Source: Bimastos eiseni (Eukaryota > Annelida > Clitellata > Crassiclitellata > Lumbricidae). From it: DNA of 64,000 nt. The translations under genes and the position numbers were made by a program. The stretch's first letter is position 1. Every line of letters begins with the position of its first letter. Shown piece after piece: positions 54,401 to 64,000 of the stretch. The notes under the pieces are model-generated. The model was not told where the DNA came from and did no database searches. It saw only the letters and a program-made list of their open reading frames with translations. Location of the stretch: NCBI GenBank assembly GCA_959347315.1, contig OY365806.1, positions 54,234,116 to 54,298,115 on the forward strand, written 5' to 3'.

Positions 54401-57218
54401 GTACCAAGTCCGAGTTTTGAATATTTAAGAAAGTCTAATTCTCTTGATTTTTAGTTTGGCAGTTTGCACTACTTTTATGAATATTTTAGCTTTGCCTCAG
54501 TTTACACTAGGAAGTAGTGACTTAGTCAGTACTACCAGTAACAGGATTTGTATTTTTAGTTAGGTCAATTACTCTGTAAGTAAAAAAATCAGATTTTCGT
54601 TTTCAAAACAGAAAATCTGAAGGCCAATTTTTTTTAAACTCGCACGCATTGCTTTATCCGAGTATTACAAAACTCAGTCGAGCCGAGTTTCAGTTCATCC
54701 CTATGTCAAGCAATTCTTAAAATAATGTTTACATAAAATCATCAGCACCAGAAATTATTTCAAACTACACTTTATCAGGGCTACATCACAGGGGCGTCAA
54801 CTACTTTAAATTGGACAATTAAAACATCTATGTGCACATTCATAACAAGAATCATACAGGGTCACCCTAGTTTTCAGTCTGATGGATGCCATTGGATGGT
54901 CAGAGAAATGGTCGTATGAATGGACGAAGGATGGCCAAATGGACATGAGAAGTCAGTTAGACAATTGGTAATATCTGCGTTAGCCTGTTTTACATGTAGT
55001 CCAGTTCATGCACCATATCCAATGAGTCAGACACGTGAACCTAGCACTAGAGAACTCTAACATGTTCGAAGGTATTCTGTAATAATATATATGAAACTAT
55101 CAGCTGAAAGGTGAAGCAGACGATCAATCAACCAACAAATTGCTGATGACATGTACTGGAATTATCATTCATTCTTGCTATGAATTTACTGTTTTAGACC
55201 CTTTTCGTTGCATTTGATTATGACTTTCAGTGGTTGGAATGGTCCTTCATCAAAGAGGGAACATTTCATGTCGTTTCCAGTTGTTCAGTTGAGTCTCAGT
55301 CCTTCTAAATGCTACCGGGTATGTAACTTTCAAAGGGTAGCGGGTATTCCATCAGATACCTTGGAACTCAAAGGATCTTAGGAGAACATCCAACCAGCAG
55401 GTGGAAAATACTCGTCCAGTGGTTAAAGGACTTTTTGGAGGTCACATTATCGTCCATCTGCAAAGATTTTCTGGGTGGGGAAATCAACTGTGTGCCATGA
55501 GTGCCAGACCCATTACCAGTCATTGTTCTTCGTCCTAAATTTTACAGGTCTCAGGAACTTTAAACTTGTTGTCATCTGTCAACTCCAGGTGGGTAATCTG
55601 TTGTTGGAGCCCTGCATGTGTGTGAAACCCTGTTACTGATAATGCTTCAAGTTGCTCAATGTTTTTCAACTGGTAAATGTTCGATTTCAAATAACATTTA
55701 GCACTGCTCGGCTAGCACAAAAAGCACCTCAGATTCGGCTTCTTCATTCAAAACAATAACAAGAACACATTGATTATACAGAAATTATACCTTCTCTTGG
55801 GATACCCGCTACCCATTCAACTGCATGCCATCGAAAATTTCTATACAATGCATCAGCATAATACTTTTCACTTATTACATGAAACGTTAGAATCTTTTGG
55901 ACTACAGGAGATGCAGCAAATGTACAGACACCGTGATTAGAATCCGACATTGGCATAAAAGCGTAATCACCCACAACAAAAACACTCAATGCCCTCATAA
56001 AACAATTGCATGGCAAAATACACTAATAGAGAGGCAAATGAATGAGATCTCCTTAAAGCTAATGATAAGCAAAACATCATACTTACTAGTCTTCTTGCAG
56101 CAGGATCAGCACCACTTCGAAGCAACTCTCGGACACACTCCAAGTGATTATTTGCGGCGGCCAGTATAAGTGGCGTTGTTCCTTCCTGTTCAATCAGTGT
56201 GTAAAAACATCTGCGTTTATTCTAAACACTAAACGATGAATCCAATATAATCTAAACTTATAACTTCTACATCCGACACAACATACGGTATTTTTCGACC
56301 CTAAGTCGCAGTTTTTCTAAATGAGAGTCGCTGGCAGTGTACTTCATATTGGTGCTGAGCTGATCAATGTGCTTAATATCTGATTTCAGCTCTATCAGTC
56401 AATTTGTTACCTTTGCACACCTTCAGGTAAGTCAGGTATAAATCATCACAAACAGCAAAGGTTTTAATCTGTAAATAAAAAAATGACTAAAACTAAGTAC
56501 TATAAAACCACAACAAACATCAACTGATGAAAAAAATTATGTGCAAAGGGCATAACATTTAATTGTATCAAAATTAAGGTTATTTATTAGCAAACTTGTA
56601 TTTGCTACAAATGGCCATATATCTACTGTCATCGACAGCCCACTCGTGCATTTGAACTGGGACAGGAAGAGACAATAATAGATATGATCTGGGAAAAAAG
56701 GCTGACGTGATTTGGACATGTGACAAGAATGGACAATGAAAGGCTGGCACAGAAAGAGGAGACAGAAGAAGCAGAATTCCTGTCAACAGTATTAACTTCA
56801 TCTATTTATCAATATAATAAATCTTAAAGTGACCTGTCTCCATTGACCAGGAAACATATTGTCACAAATAAGGGCTGAAATATAATATAACAAGCTGTCA
56901 AACCAGTGACAATTAGCTATATTAGTAGCTTTGTCTAACATACCTTATCTTTACAATCAACATGAACTTTGCCGGTCTCAAGCACTTTACAAATCTGATC
57001 GACATTTCCTTGTAAGGCTGCTAGGTGCAGTTGTTGGTCAGATGGCGTCTCCTTCTAAGGACATGCAAAGTAAACACAAACACCACAAGCAACTTAATGC
57101 AGAGCAAAAACAGAAGGTATACATCTGGAATTATCTTTAAACAATCATACATAAAACTCTTAATAAAATCATAATTGGAAAGACTGTGTACTCTGTCCAT
57201 TTTAAAAGGACTCACCAT
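45366..57218 (-). CDS. ANKRD29: Ankyrin-repeat protein ANKRD29-like, whole gene
   Basis: Exons in order on the - strand: 57218-57216 (ATG), 57054-56944, 56185-56087, 54196-54098, 51954-51757, 49294-49196, 47845-47750, 46735-46637, 45461-45366. All introns are GT-AG and every boundary is phase 0. The total is 900 nt, 299 residues, about the length of human ANKRD29 (301). The order of repeats and local motifs match that protein: KETP at the start, TALFFA-like (here TCALFFASQGG), DGATPLWIACQMGHA...DAAR, FKAAHKGH...LLKYKPNLGLL, and NGESALHAAALFGH...KNK. It consists almost wholly of ankyrin repeats, probably a cytosolic protein-binding scaffold; the family's role is poorly known. Its introns hold many MITEs, and the gene is tail to tail with DLG. 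Confidence 0.93.
46025..46145. mobile_element. Fragment of the ataagtcga MITE family
   Basis: gactataaggtcgattcaag and gaatataagtcgaacccat match the left part of the element at 50022-50498. Confidence 0.75.
46637..46735 (-). CDS. ANKRD29: ANKRD29 exon: ankyrin repeat 8
   Basis: 33 codons: NGESALHAAALFGHLKVVRE then LAQAGAKVDLKNK. Donor gtaagt. Confidence 0.97.
47505..47572 (+). repeat. ~34-bp tandem duplication
   Basis: ggaatcaggtcatacttcac plus ataattccattaaa, twice in a row. Confidence 0.9.
47750..47845 (-). CDS. ANKRD29: ANKRD29 exon: ankyrin repeat 7
   Basis: 32 codons: DGATPLFKAAHKGHLEVVQE then LLKYKPNLGLLQ. One residue shorter than a standard repeat, as in vertebrate ANKRD29 at this place. 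Confidence 0.97.
48005..48270 (+). mobile_element. Partial MITE of the agggatgaacNgagt family
   Basis: Matches the left and middle parts of 54349-54706 (gaatatttaaaaaagtctca, then gtttacaccaggaagtagt). Ends not intact. Confidence 0.7.
48271..49195. other. ANKRD29 intron, nothing recognised
   Basis: AT-rich intron; no supported feature. Confidence 0.5.
49196..49294 (-). CDS. ANKRD29: ANKRD29 exon: ankyrin repeat 6
   Basis: 33 codons: DGATPLWIACQMGHAAVVKE then LLESSADTDAARE. PLWIACQMGH is close to vertebrate ANKRD29. Confidence 0.97.
50022..50498. mobile_element. Nested MITE (taccgt...actataagtcga family)
   Basis: Inverted ends TACCGTTTTTACTCAACTAT and its partner ending tagtcgagcatatacggta, with internal ataagtcga motifs. 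It contains the 116-bp tandem repeat at 50145-50400. Confidence 0.88.
50145..50400. repeat. 116-bp tandem repeat, ~2.2 copies
   Basis: Units start at 50145, 50261 and 50377 with taaatcgagaggtatagc or a variant. Each holds ttcggcggatttctccgcg-type sequence, which is itself partly palindromic. Confidence 0.93.
51201..51756. other. ANKRD29 intron, nothing recognised
   Basis: AT-rich; short ORFs only. Confidence 0.5.
51757..51954 (-). CDS. ANKRD29: ANKRD29 exon: ankyrin repeats 4 and 5
   Basis: 66 codons, twice the usual exon: DGGTPLFVACQCNHIEVVEE...NADLHTQMV and DGASPLFISSQNGHLKMVKF...GARPSMARK. An intron between the two repeats is absent here. Confidence 0.96.
52351..52677. repeat. Fold-back element, ~70-85-bp arms
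   Basis: The left arm (ctgcaaaagtatttagatgg ... gatacggttttacctgattg) and right arm (caatcaggtaaaaccgtatc ... taaatacttttgcag) are inverted around a ~170-bp centre. Probably a MITE. Confidence 0.92.
53084..53983. mobile_element. hAT-like element (tagagctgtaccgat family) with 8-bp duplication
   Basis: Ends TAGAGCTGTGTACCGAT and ATCGGTACAGCTCTA. The flanks gatttgaa (53076-53083) and gaattgaa (53984-53991) match at 7 of 8. The right 230 bp equal the ends of the element at 4770-6373. The centre carries a different, GC-rich core with a duplicated ~70-bp segment. Confidence 0.9.
53245..53610 (+). repeat. ~70-bp direct repeat inside the hAT-like element
   Basis: 53245-53313 and 53540-53610 both run from gacaggtttttggccctgga (or a variant) to ctctactgggtgtcc, about 295 bp apart. 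Confidence 0.9.
54098..54196 (-). CDS. ANKRD29: ANKRD29 exon: ankyrin repeat 3
   Basis: 33 codons: TGTCALFFASQGGFIDIVKE then LISHGAPVDLPSY. The acceptor must be ttttgtaag; the nearby cag would shift the frame into a stop. Confidence 0.92.
54349..54706. mobile_element. MITE (agggatgaacNgagt family)
   Basis: Inverted ends AGGGATGAACCGAGT and a partner ending cagttcatccct. Related copies at 31627 (reverse) and 48005. The target duplication is ambiguous. Confidence 0.8.
54720..56086. other. ANKRD29 intron, nothing recognised
   Basis: No intact element or coding signal. Two overlapping ORFs (55774-56016 and 55897-56169) run into the repeat-2 exon on the opposite strand and are shadows. Confidence 0.5.
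56087..56185 (-). CDS. ANKRD29: ANKRD29 exon: ankyrin repeat 2
   Basis: 33 codons: EGTTPLILAAANNHLECVRE then LLRSGADPAARRL. Exactly one repeat, donor gtaagt. Confidence 0.95.
56186..56943. other. ANKRD29 intron with MITE end fragment
   Basis: At about 56285 tacggtatttttcgacccta and agtcgc resemble the end of the 50022 family. The rest is AT-rich. Confidence 0.5.
56944..57054 (-). CDS. ANKRD29: ANKRD29 exon: N-terminus and ankyrin repeat 1
   Basis: 37 codons: KETPSDQQLHLAALQGNVDQ then ICKVLETGKVHVDCKDK. Phase 0 to 0, donor gtatgt. Confidence 0.93.
57216..57218 (-). CDS. ANKRD29: ANKRD29 start codon exon (proposed)
   Basis: ATG immediately followed by a consensus donor (gtgagt). Splicing to 57054 gives M-KETPSD; KETP is also near the N-terminus of vertebrate ANKRD29. 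The 5' UTR extends to higher coordinates and is undefined. Confidence 0.6.
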
Positions 57219-57743
57219 TATAAACTTAGTGAATGTGTGCTACAATTAAAGTATACCTTGTCCTACCATTTGATAATCAATGAGGTGCAAGCTACAACTT
57301 AAACCACATGCTTGAATTGCTTGATCTTAACCTATGCTCTACATTTAGCAACAACAAGTAAATAATGTACTGGTAATCATTTTTTTATATAAAACAATTC
57401 AATATAATTTTTTAAATATATTTAATACTTATCTTAGCAGTGACAGCATGTGACTGGTTGATAGTTTAAATTCCTTATTAACAATTTAATTTTCTAATTC
57501 ACTGGAACTGCTCTTAAAATGTGAAATTTAATTTCATAACACATCTGCACTTGTCATAGCATATACAATCAGCAAGAAGAGGTGCCCAAAGAGAATTGTG
57601 GTGTATAGACAGTGTTAAAAAGTTTGAACACATTTCATCTTAACCAATTTTGGGACACATCACCACTTAAATATTTTCATTGCTTTACAAATTAGCTGTT
57701 TTAAACACTCTATTCAATATTTTCAAACTTATACCAAAAAGTA

Positions 57744-58421
57744 GGGAATAACCGAGTAGACAATTTTCACCGGGTACCGAATCTGAGTATTTGGATGCAC
57801 TATTTTCCGGATCCGGGTACGAACCGAATAGTAGCGGCAAATCTGGCCATTGACTCGAGAAGCGAATACTATCCGTAGGCAAAGTGTAGTTAACTTGCCA
57901 CGTGTACAACTACGGAGAACTATCTATAGTCAATGCAGAGTCTATAGCAATCTCCTTCATACAGCGCATCATCGCACTCTATGCTATAACAATATATTTA
58001 TTATTTAATAAATTTTTTGTGAAAAAAATTTAAAACCTTGTTAGGAAATTTGAAATTATCAACGATGTCTTTACTCTCTAATGTTTACCGTTAAGTGGAT
58101 GGAGCCAATTTAAGTGGGAAAATTACTGGTTTTGTTGCCTCGGGAATGCAACCAAAAGAAATTAAAATATATTAATTAACATCATTATTTTAAAGAAAAT
58201 TAAATGGAATGTTAAGTTCTTGTTTAATTAATCAATAACTTACAAGCAAGTATGTTAGTCTTAAATTTATTTGATGAAAAAATATTATTTTAAGAAAAAA
58301 ATATTTTATCAAAAAAGTTAGTTTTAGCTATTTGCGGGGGTAATATTTGCCAAGGCGAACACTTCCAAATAGTTCAATATTAGGCCGAGGCGGATGTCCA
58401 AGGCGATTTCCGGTTATGCCC
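57744..58421 (-). mobile_element. TA-flanked MITE, full copy, reverse
   Basis: Flanked by TA on both sides; ends gggaataaccgag and ccggttatgccc. 678 bp. Contains gaaccgaatagtagcgg-type motifs. Confidence 0.9.
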
Positions 58422-59086
58422 TACCAAAAAGTGGACAGTCACTTGTAATTTATAAAATATAACGTAGCATTGTAATGTTACCTCACCCTATCAGACTATA
58501 ATCAGCTTTGGCCAATAAGTAGATAAATGTACATAATTAGCCTGCAAAATTTTAATGATTCATAGTTTCTGAATCACAAGGCTCAGAAAGAGGAATTCAG
58601 AAATTTATTAACAGTCTATCTCAAAGCATGTTAGAAGTGTCCACTCCCATCTTTCATGCAATCTCAAAGTCTATAGTATATTATAAGTATATTATCAGGG
58701 TGGACTGTACATTTTCTGCAAATTCTGCATCATGAAAATACTAAATAGAATATTTAAGCCTTTGTAATTTTTGAAAATATTTCATTAAATTTTCATGGTG
58801 TGCAGCAACATCTATTCTAGCTATAAATGGAAGTGTAAGCAGAAGTTGGACTAATGAAACTATTTCATAGTGCAAGCAGAAGCTGGACTGATGGCAGAAA
58901 TCACAAATAATGTCAAAAGCAACTGGATTGATGGAAAAAATGTCGGTACGTGACGTTTTGGTGCAGGATGTTATGGCGCAGCACCATTTTGGTGCAGGAC
59001 GTTTTGGCACAGATATCTGATACAATAATATAGTATATTATCTATCTGTATGATTACCTAAATCATGTATCTATATCTGTCTGTCT

Positions 59087-60166
59087 CAGGGTGGATTCGA
59101 TTTACATCGAATGATTTAAATCATTGATTAAAATCAAGGATAAAAATCATGATTTAAATTTAAATTTCTTTTCGTAATTAATAAATTAAATTGATAAAAC
59201 AACAACAGCTTTCAAACTATCCAGCAGTAATATGAAAAAAATTGTCACTGTACTTAAATTCTGCACTGTGCTATTTAAATATTCAATAGATGACAGACAC
59301 TGGAAGTTCAAGAAAAGCTTGTCTTTTGTGTTTCAAAATGTTTCAAGTTTGAATCAAGATTCCAGAATAAATGAATGGATAATAATTTCTGGACAATAAT
59401 TGTGTCAAATAATACTAGAAACAAATTCCAGGATAGCTGTGAAGCATCAGATAAACACTGCAAGGTGAAAGTTAGATCCATACTACATAGAGTGGAGTCA
59501 ATGTTATTTACTGACTCCGCCTTAGTATGATTATCGGCTGATGTTGAAAAAGTTTTCTTATTGTTTGGACTAATTCGTTAACATCATCTTCGATTTGAAA
59601 AGGCTGGGAAGCTGGTGTTCTTATTTATATTGCTAAGAAAGAGACCAATACAATTGGACAATGAAAACATTGAATGAAGAGACTTCAAGAGAATTACAGA
59701 CCTGTCCACTATTTATAAGAAAGTAGATATTGAAAATAGATTAGTAAGATGATAAATATCAATAAATAAGATTTTTAGTACCATTAACTCGTACTTCGTC
59801 TCAACTCAAGTGACATTTTATCAATATCTGAAATTCTGCATGGAATTATGATACTCAATGTACCTCAAACAACTTTTAATTTCCATTAAAGCAACTGTGT
59901 GACTGTGGCTATGTTAGTATTTTATGTTTTAGTAGTAATTATTTGACTAATCAAAGAATTTTTAAGGAATTCTGATGTCCATTCAAAATATAGCACTTAA
60001 AATATAGCACCTAGAATATAGAACTTGAAGTATAGCACTTAAAATATAGCACTTAATGTATGGCACTCGGATTAAAATAAAATAAATCTGATTTAAATTT
60101 AAAAAATTCAATTTAAAGCAAATAAATCCGATTTTTTTTAAAAAGTCACGATTTTTATCAAACCTG
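59087..60166 (+). mobile_element. Dead hAT transposon with exact 8-bp duplication
   Basis: Starts CAGGGTGGATTCGATT, ends GATTTTTATCAAACCTG, with aaatc/gattt-rich subterminal zones. gtctgtct flanks both sides (59079-59086 and 60167-60174). Around 59510-59630 a broken frame reads LSADVEKVFLLFGLI, a decayed hAT dimerisation domain (normally S-x-x-V-E-R-x-F-S). Confidence 0.93.
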
Positions 60167-60719
60167 GTCTGTCTGATTCAAGGCGCATGATTGGACAGAA
60201 GCGTTGTATGCAAATGAAGTTGACCTAAATATACGGAGCGCAAAAGTCACCGTTTGGCGAGTTTTTCGTAAATCTTCCATAAACCTTACTGCATTGGGTG
60301 CACTTTTTCATTGCAAGAGTTGGGCATAGTAAACAAATGTTCGATTCTCGTTTCAAAAAACATTTATTCGTGTGTATTTAAGTATATTTGCAGTTACTAA
60401 AATTAAATAACGTTGTGTAATGTAAGTTATTAAACTTAATTGGAATCTTAACGGGTAATGCACATTTTTGGCATATTTTAGTATTGACCACGCCAAACTT
60501 GCAGTAGGCAAGTACGTTTTGTTAAATTAATGTGTATTTTAACTCTGCTTTCCAGTGTCTTAACCACTACTCTAGCAACATTAAAATTAAGTACGACCCA
60601 TGATTTTTCACAGGTAATAGCTAGTATATTATAAAAATATACCACTTTGGTGTCGTGTTTTATTCCCCATGGCAAATCGGGTAAAGCCTCAAGAGCGTTG
60701 GTAGTAGAAAACAATCATG

Positions 60720-60890
60720 CTTAAATTGATGCTGGATTGATGAAAAGAATTATGCTCAAATTGAAGCTGGATTGATGAAAAGAATCATGCTTTAATGGAT
60801 GCTAGAATGATGAAAAGAATTTATCCTAAATGGAAGAAGGATTGATGAAAATAATGCCGTTTAATTGGAAGCAGAATTGAAGAAAAGATT
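60720..60890 (+). repeat. Degenerate ~35-bp satellite, block 1
   Basis: About five units built on gaagctggattgatgaaaag plus aatcatgctta. Inverted motif copies lie near 60925-61000. Confidence 0.88.
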
Positions 60891-61205
60891 GTGACTAAAA
60901 GAGCGAGTAAAATTCTCATAACCATCCCGCTTCTATTTAACCATGATTGTTTTCATCATTTCAGCTCCCAGTTTAGTATAATTATTTTCATCAATTATGT
61001 TTCATATTACATTACACACGTTGCCTGAAAAAAAACGAACCTCTACAGTAACATGAGAAATAAATGCTAAATATTAAAAAGAGTTTGCATCTTTAAAGTA
61101 TTTTACTCACAACTATAATAGTAATTATATTCATAATTATGTGCTACACCAGTTAAAACTTGACACTGCAGCTACGTCATTTCTGTGATATCATCTGTTT
61201 ACAAC

Positions 61206-61727
61206 ATGACGTTTAGTGAGGAGGACCGAATAGTTATTCAATATTTACGCAAAAAATCAGAATTACAGTGCAAAACTTTTTGTAGGAATTTTAAATATTC
61301 CCGACAAAGGATGAAAACTTTGTGGACTGCGTAAGATTAATTCAACCAATTCGTGCAGGCATCAAGCTGGCAGCAGTAGACCGTGTACCGCAAAAAATAG
61401 CGAAAACATCAAACAGGTGCGCGATCTTGTGCTGAGTCAAGACGACAGGCCACCGAGTCATCACACACAAAGAGAAATAGCACGAGAGGTAGGCATTTCT
61501 AAGACATCCGTGCATGACATTTTGAAGATTGATCTTTGTTTAAAATGTTTTAAGAAGCGTAGAGCGACTGAACTAACGGTAGCCGACAAGCAAGCGCGTC
61601 ATGAGCAATCAAGGCAGTTGTTGATATGCTATGGTACATTTCATTTGCATCACCGACGAAAAACTATTCACTGTTGCTTCACCATCAAATAGTCAAAATG
61701 ATTGTCTTTCTGTGAATCATTCAGATC
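61206..61727 (+). pseudogene. Tc1/mariner-like transposase fragment
   Basis: Starts MTFSEEDRIVIQYLRKK, then after frameshifts reads VRDLVLSQDDRPPSHHTQRE and IAREVGISKTSVHDILK (helix-turn-helix), ADKQARHEQSRQLL, and in the next frame FICITDEKLFTVASPSNSQN. TDEKLF marks the first catalytic Asp. The rest of the DDE domain is absent, cut at the right inverted arm. Confidence 0.9.
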
Positions 61728-61860
61728 TAAAATTTTGCAGGCTAATTATGTACATTTATCTACTTATTGGCCAAAGCTGATTATAGTCTGATAGGGTGAG
61801 GTAACATTACAATGCTACGTTATATTTTATAAATTACAAGTGACTGTCCACTTTTTGGTA

Positions 61861-62536
61861 GGGCATAACCGGAAATCGCCTCGGACATTCGCTTCGGCCG
61901 AATATTGAACTATTTGGAAGTGTTCGCCTCGGCAAATATTACACCCGCAAATAGCTAAAACCAACTTTTTTGGAAAAAATTATTTTTTTCTTAAAATAAT
62001 ATTTTTTCATAAAATACATATAGGACAAACAGACTTACTAATGAGCTATTGATTAATTAAACAAGAACTTAACATTCCATTGAACTTTCTTTGAAATAAC
62101 GATTATGTTAATTTACACATTTTAATTTGTTTTGATTGTATTCCTCAGGTGGCAACCAAATCAGTAGTTTTCCCGATTGAATTGACTCCACCCACTTTCC
62201 GGTAAACATTAGAGAGTAAAGACATCATTGATAGCTTCAATTTTCAAATTTCGTAACAAGATTTTACATTTTTTCACAAAGTTATTGAATAATAAATATA
62301 TTGCTATAGCCTAGAGTCCACCAATACGCCCTATGAAGGATATTGCTTTAGACTCTGCATTGACCATAGATAGCTCTCCATAACTGTGCACGTGGCAGAT
62401 TAACTATGCTTTGCATACGGATGGTACTCATTTCCAGATTTGCCGCTACTATTCGGTTTGTACCCGGATCCGGCAAATAGTTCATCCAAATACTCGGATT
62501 CGGTTCTCGGTGGAAATTGTCTACTCGGTTATGCCC
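61861..62536 (+). mobile_element. TA-flanked MITE, full copy, forward
   Basis: TA|gggcataaccgg ... cggttatgccc|TA, 676 bp, closely matching the copy at 57744 in reverse and 432-746 in part. Confidence 0.9.
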
Positions 62537-62564
62537 TAGTACACTGTATGAAAATATAGTTTAT

Positions 62565-62990
62565 CTAACTAAAAGCTGGATAGATGAAAATGATTCTGTT
62601 TAGCCTTAAGCTGCATTGATGAAAAGAATTCCATTTAAATGGAAGCCGGAATAATGACCAGATTTCTGCCTAAATGGAAGCGGGAATGGTGAAGAGAATA
62701 ATCTTTAACCAGAAGCTGGAATGATGAACAAAATTATGTGTAATTAGAAGCTGGATTGACCATAAGGTCAAAGTTTAATGGAAGTGGGAGTAATGAAAAG
62801 ATCTTTGGCTAGGAGGTGGATTGATGAAAAGAATCATGCTTAAGTAGAAGTGGGATTGATGAAAAGAATCATGCCTAAGTAGAAGCGAGATTGAAGAAAA
62901 CAATCATGCATGCATAGAACCTGGGTTGAAGAAAAGAATCATGTTCAAGAAGAAGCTTGATGGATGAAAAGGATCATGCTAAAGTAGAAT
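62565..62990 (+). repeat. Degenerate ~35-bp satellite, block 2
   Basis: About 12 units of the same gaagctggattgatgaaaag pattern, individually diverged. Further single units at about 63452-63486 and 63805-63860. Confidence 0.9.
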
Positions 62991-63450
62991 ATTATGTTCG
63001 CGTTATTGGTTAAGTGTTTAATTTGGGACCAACGCTCGGAGGAGTGCCAAATACACCATATGAACTGAGGAATAATTTAATATTCCAAAATGCACCTTAA
63101 CCAGGGTTAAGTGTTGCTTTTAAATATAAGCAAAGAACCTTCGGCTGCAGAAGTAATTTTTCCATGCATTTAGAGTCCGAAGTTGCGACCGTAGAAGCTC
63201 CATGCATTCAGTAAACAGCATCTATTTAAAGAGTAATTTCTGCTAGCTCTTAGAATTGCTCACTATTTCCCTAAAGTTTGAGGTCACTGCATTGCTAATA
63301 ACCTTCATATTCAAAGCGACAGACTACTTGAGCTTTACAATATCATATGTAACTGTAAGATACGATAAAGAACATTAAGCGATCCCTAAATTACGGGTAC
63401 GTACCGAATCGCGGAAACCCGAATCTGACTTTCGCCGTATCATCGAAAAA
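62991..63450. other. Unassigned spacer between satellite blocks
   Basis: No coding signal or known element. Confidence 0.5.
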
Positions 63451-63617
63451 GAACCTGGATTGATGAAAAGGATTCTGCTTAAATGGAGAGTGTGGGTAAA
63501 ATGCGAACTTGTTTCCGATTGGCTGCCAAAAGTCACGTGACCGGTTTGCGCCTTTGGTTGTCATTTATATTTTTATTCATGGTGCCAAAAGTTTTCAGCA
63601 ATTATCTATAAACGATA

Positions 63618-63718
63618 CCAACCATGACCCTGAACCGTATCTATCAATTACACTAACCCTAATCCTAACCCTAACCGATCCTCATGATACCAACCCTGAC
63701 CCTAACAGACCCTCACGA
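63618..63718. repeat. Telomere-like (CCCTAA)n interstitial sequence
   Basis: ctaaccctaatcctaaccct plus aacc, flanked by degenerate accaaccctgaccctaac units. Matches the animal telomere hexamer, but short and impure. Confidence 0.8.
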
Positions 63719-63884
63719 TGCCTTAACCTGATCTGTTTGCGCCTATGATTCGCATTTAGGTTCGCGTTTTACCGGTTCGCAGTTCGCATTTTACCAACAC
63801 CCTTAAACAGAAGCTGGATCGATGAAAAGAATTTACGCAAAAGCTGGATTAATGAATGAATTGCGCTGTTTTGAGAGGGCACGG

Positions 63885-64000
63885 TAAAATGCTGATTTGC
63901 TGATCTGGTGATTTGCTGATCGGGGTAGGTAAAATGCTGATCGGAAATTGCTGATTGGTCATGCTGATTGGTGGGTAAAATGCTGATTCGCTGATTTTCG
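63885..64000 (+). repeat. Short degenerate repeat tgctgatnggt, window edge
   Basis: About eight copies of tgctgat spaced 9-20 bp apart, interleaved with gggtaaaa; it continues past the window. Confidence 0.85.

Larger units (their letters stand above)
57742..62538. mobile_element. 4.8-kb composite with ~0.81-kb inverted arms
   Basis: The arms 57742-58554 and 61728-62538 are inverted copies, about 90% alike by eye. Each arm is a TA-flanked MITE (57744-58421; 61861-62536) plus the same ~130 bp of inner flank (ccaaaaagtggacagtcact ...). The interior holds a hAT element (59087-60166), satellite repeats and a mariner-like transposase piece cut off exactly at the right arm. This may be one long-TIR transposon or an inverted duplication. 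Confidence 0.85.

Noticed and set aside
61417..61692. Host helix-turn-helix regulator
   Set aside because: The context TDEKLF and the order of motifs show a mariner-like transposase fragment.

Overview
The window is animal nuclear DNA. Genes are split by GT-AG introns of 0.1-5 kb, introns and spacers are AT-rich and full of transposon debris, and the two recognisable genes belong to animal families. I cannot place the species from sequence alone. An invertebrate with intron-rich, ancestral-looking gene structures fits best.

Layout. (1) Positions 68-439 look like the last coding exon of an unidentified gene on the + strand. It encodes a hydrophilic tail with several tyrosine motifs, and its stop codon lies inside a transposon that inserted there. 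(2) Positions 1565/1861-37703 (+) hold a complete Discs-large MAGUK gene (DLG1 type). I traced 24 exons, plus one tentative start exon, whose splice phases all agree. They give L27, PDZ1, PDZ2, PDZ3, SH3, HOOK and guanylate-kinase-like domains, about 905 residues in all. (3) Positions 37704-45365 are intergenic, with a SINE, a frameshifted LINE on the - strand and an unassigned ORF. (4) Positions 45366-57218 (-) hold a complete ankyrin-repeat gene that I recognise as ANKRD29 (9 exons, about 299 residues), tail to tail with DLG. (5) Positions 57219-64000 hold no host gene that I can see. They contain a 4.8-kb structure with ~0.8-kb inverted arms, a hAT element, a mariner-like transposase fragment, a degenerate ~35-bp satellite and telomere-like repeats.

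The two genes have no evident functional link. DLG is a membrane-junction and polarity scaffold, and ANKRD29 is a poorly characterised ankyrin protein. The mobile DNA is dominated by hAT elements and hAT-derived MITEs (several with exact or near-exact 8-bp target duplications), a TA-flanked MITE family, L2/CR1-type LINE pieces, one tRNA-derived SINE family and one LTR-like element.

Most notable observations: a 24-bp minisatellite in a DLG intron whose variable positions almost always keep the CANNTG E-box form; a hAT element inserted inside another hAT transposase, with the target reading frame recoverable across the exact duplication; a 44-bp exact copy of the L27 exon inside an LTR-like element next door; a transposon-supplied stop codon at the end of the first gene; and two hairpins in DLG introns. 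Coordinates were read by eye. No alignment or database search was run.
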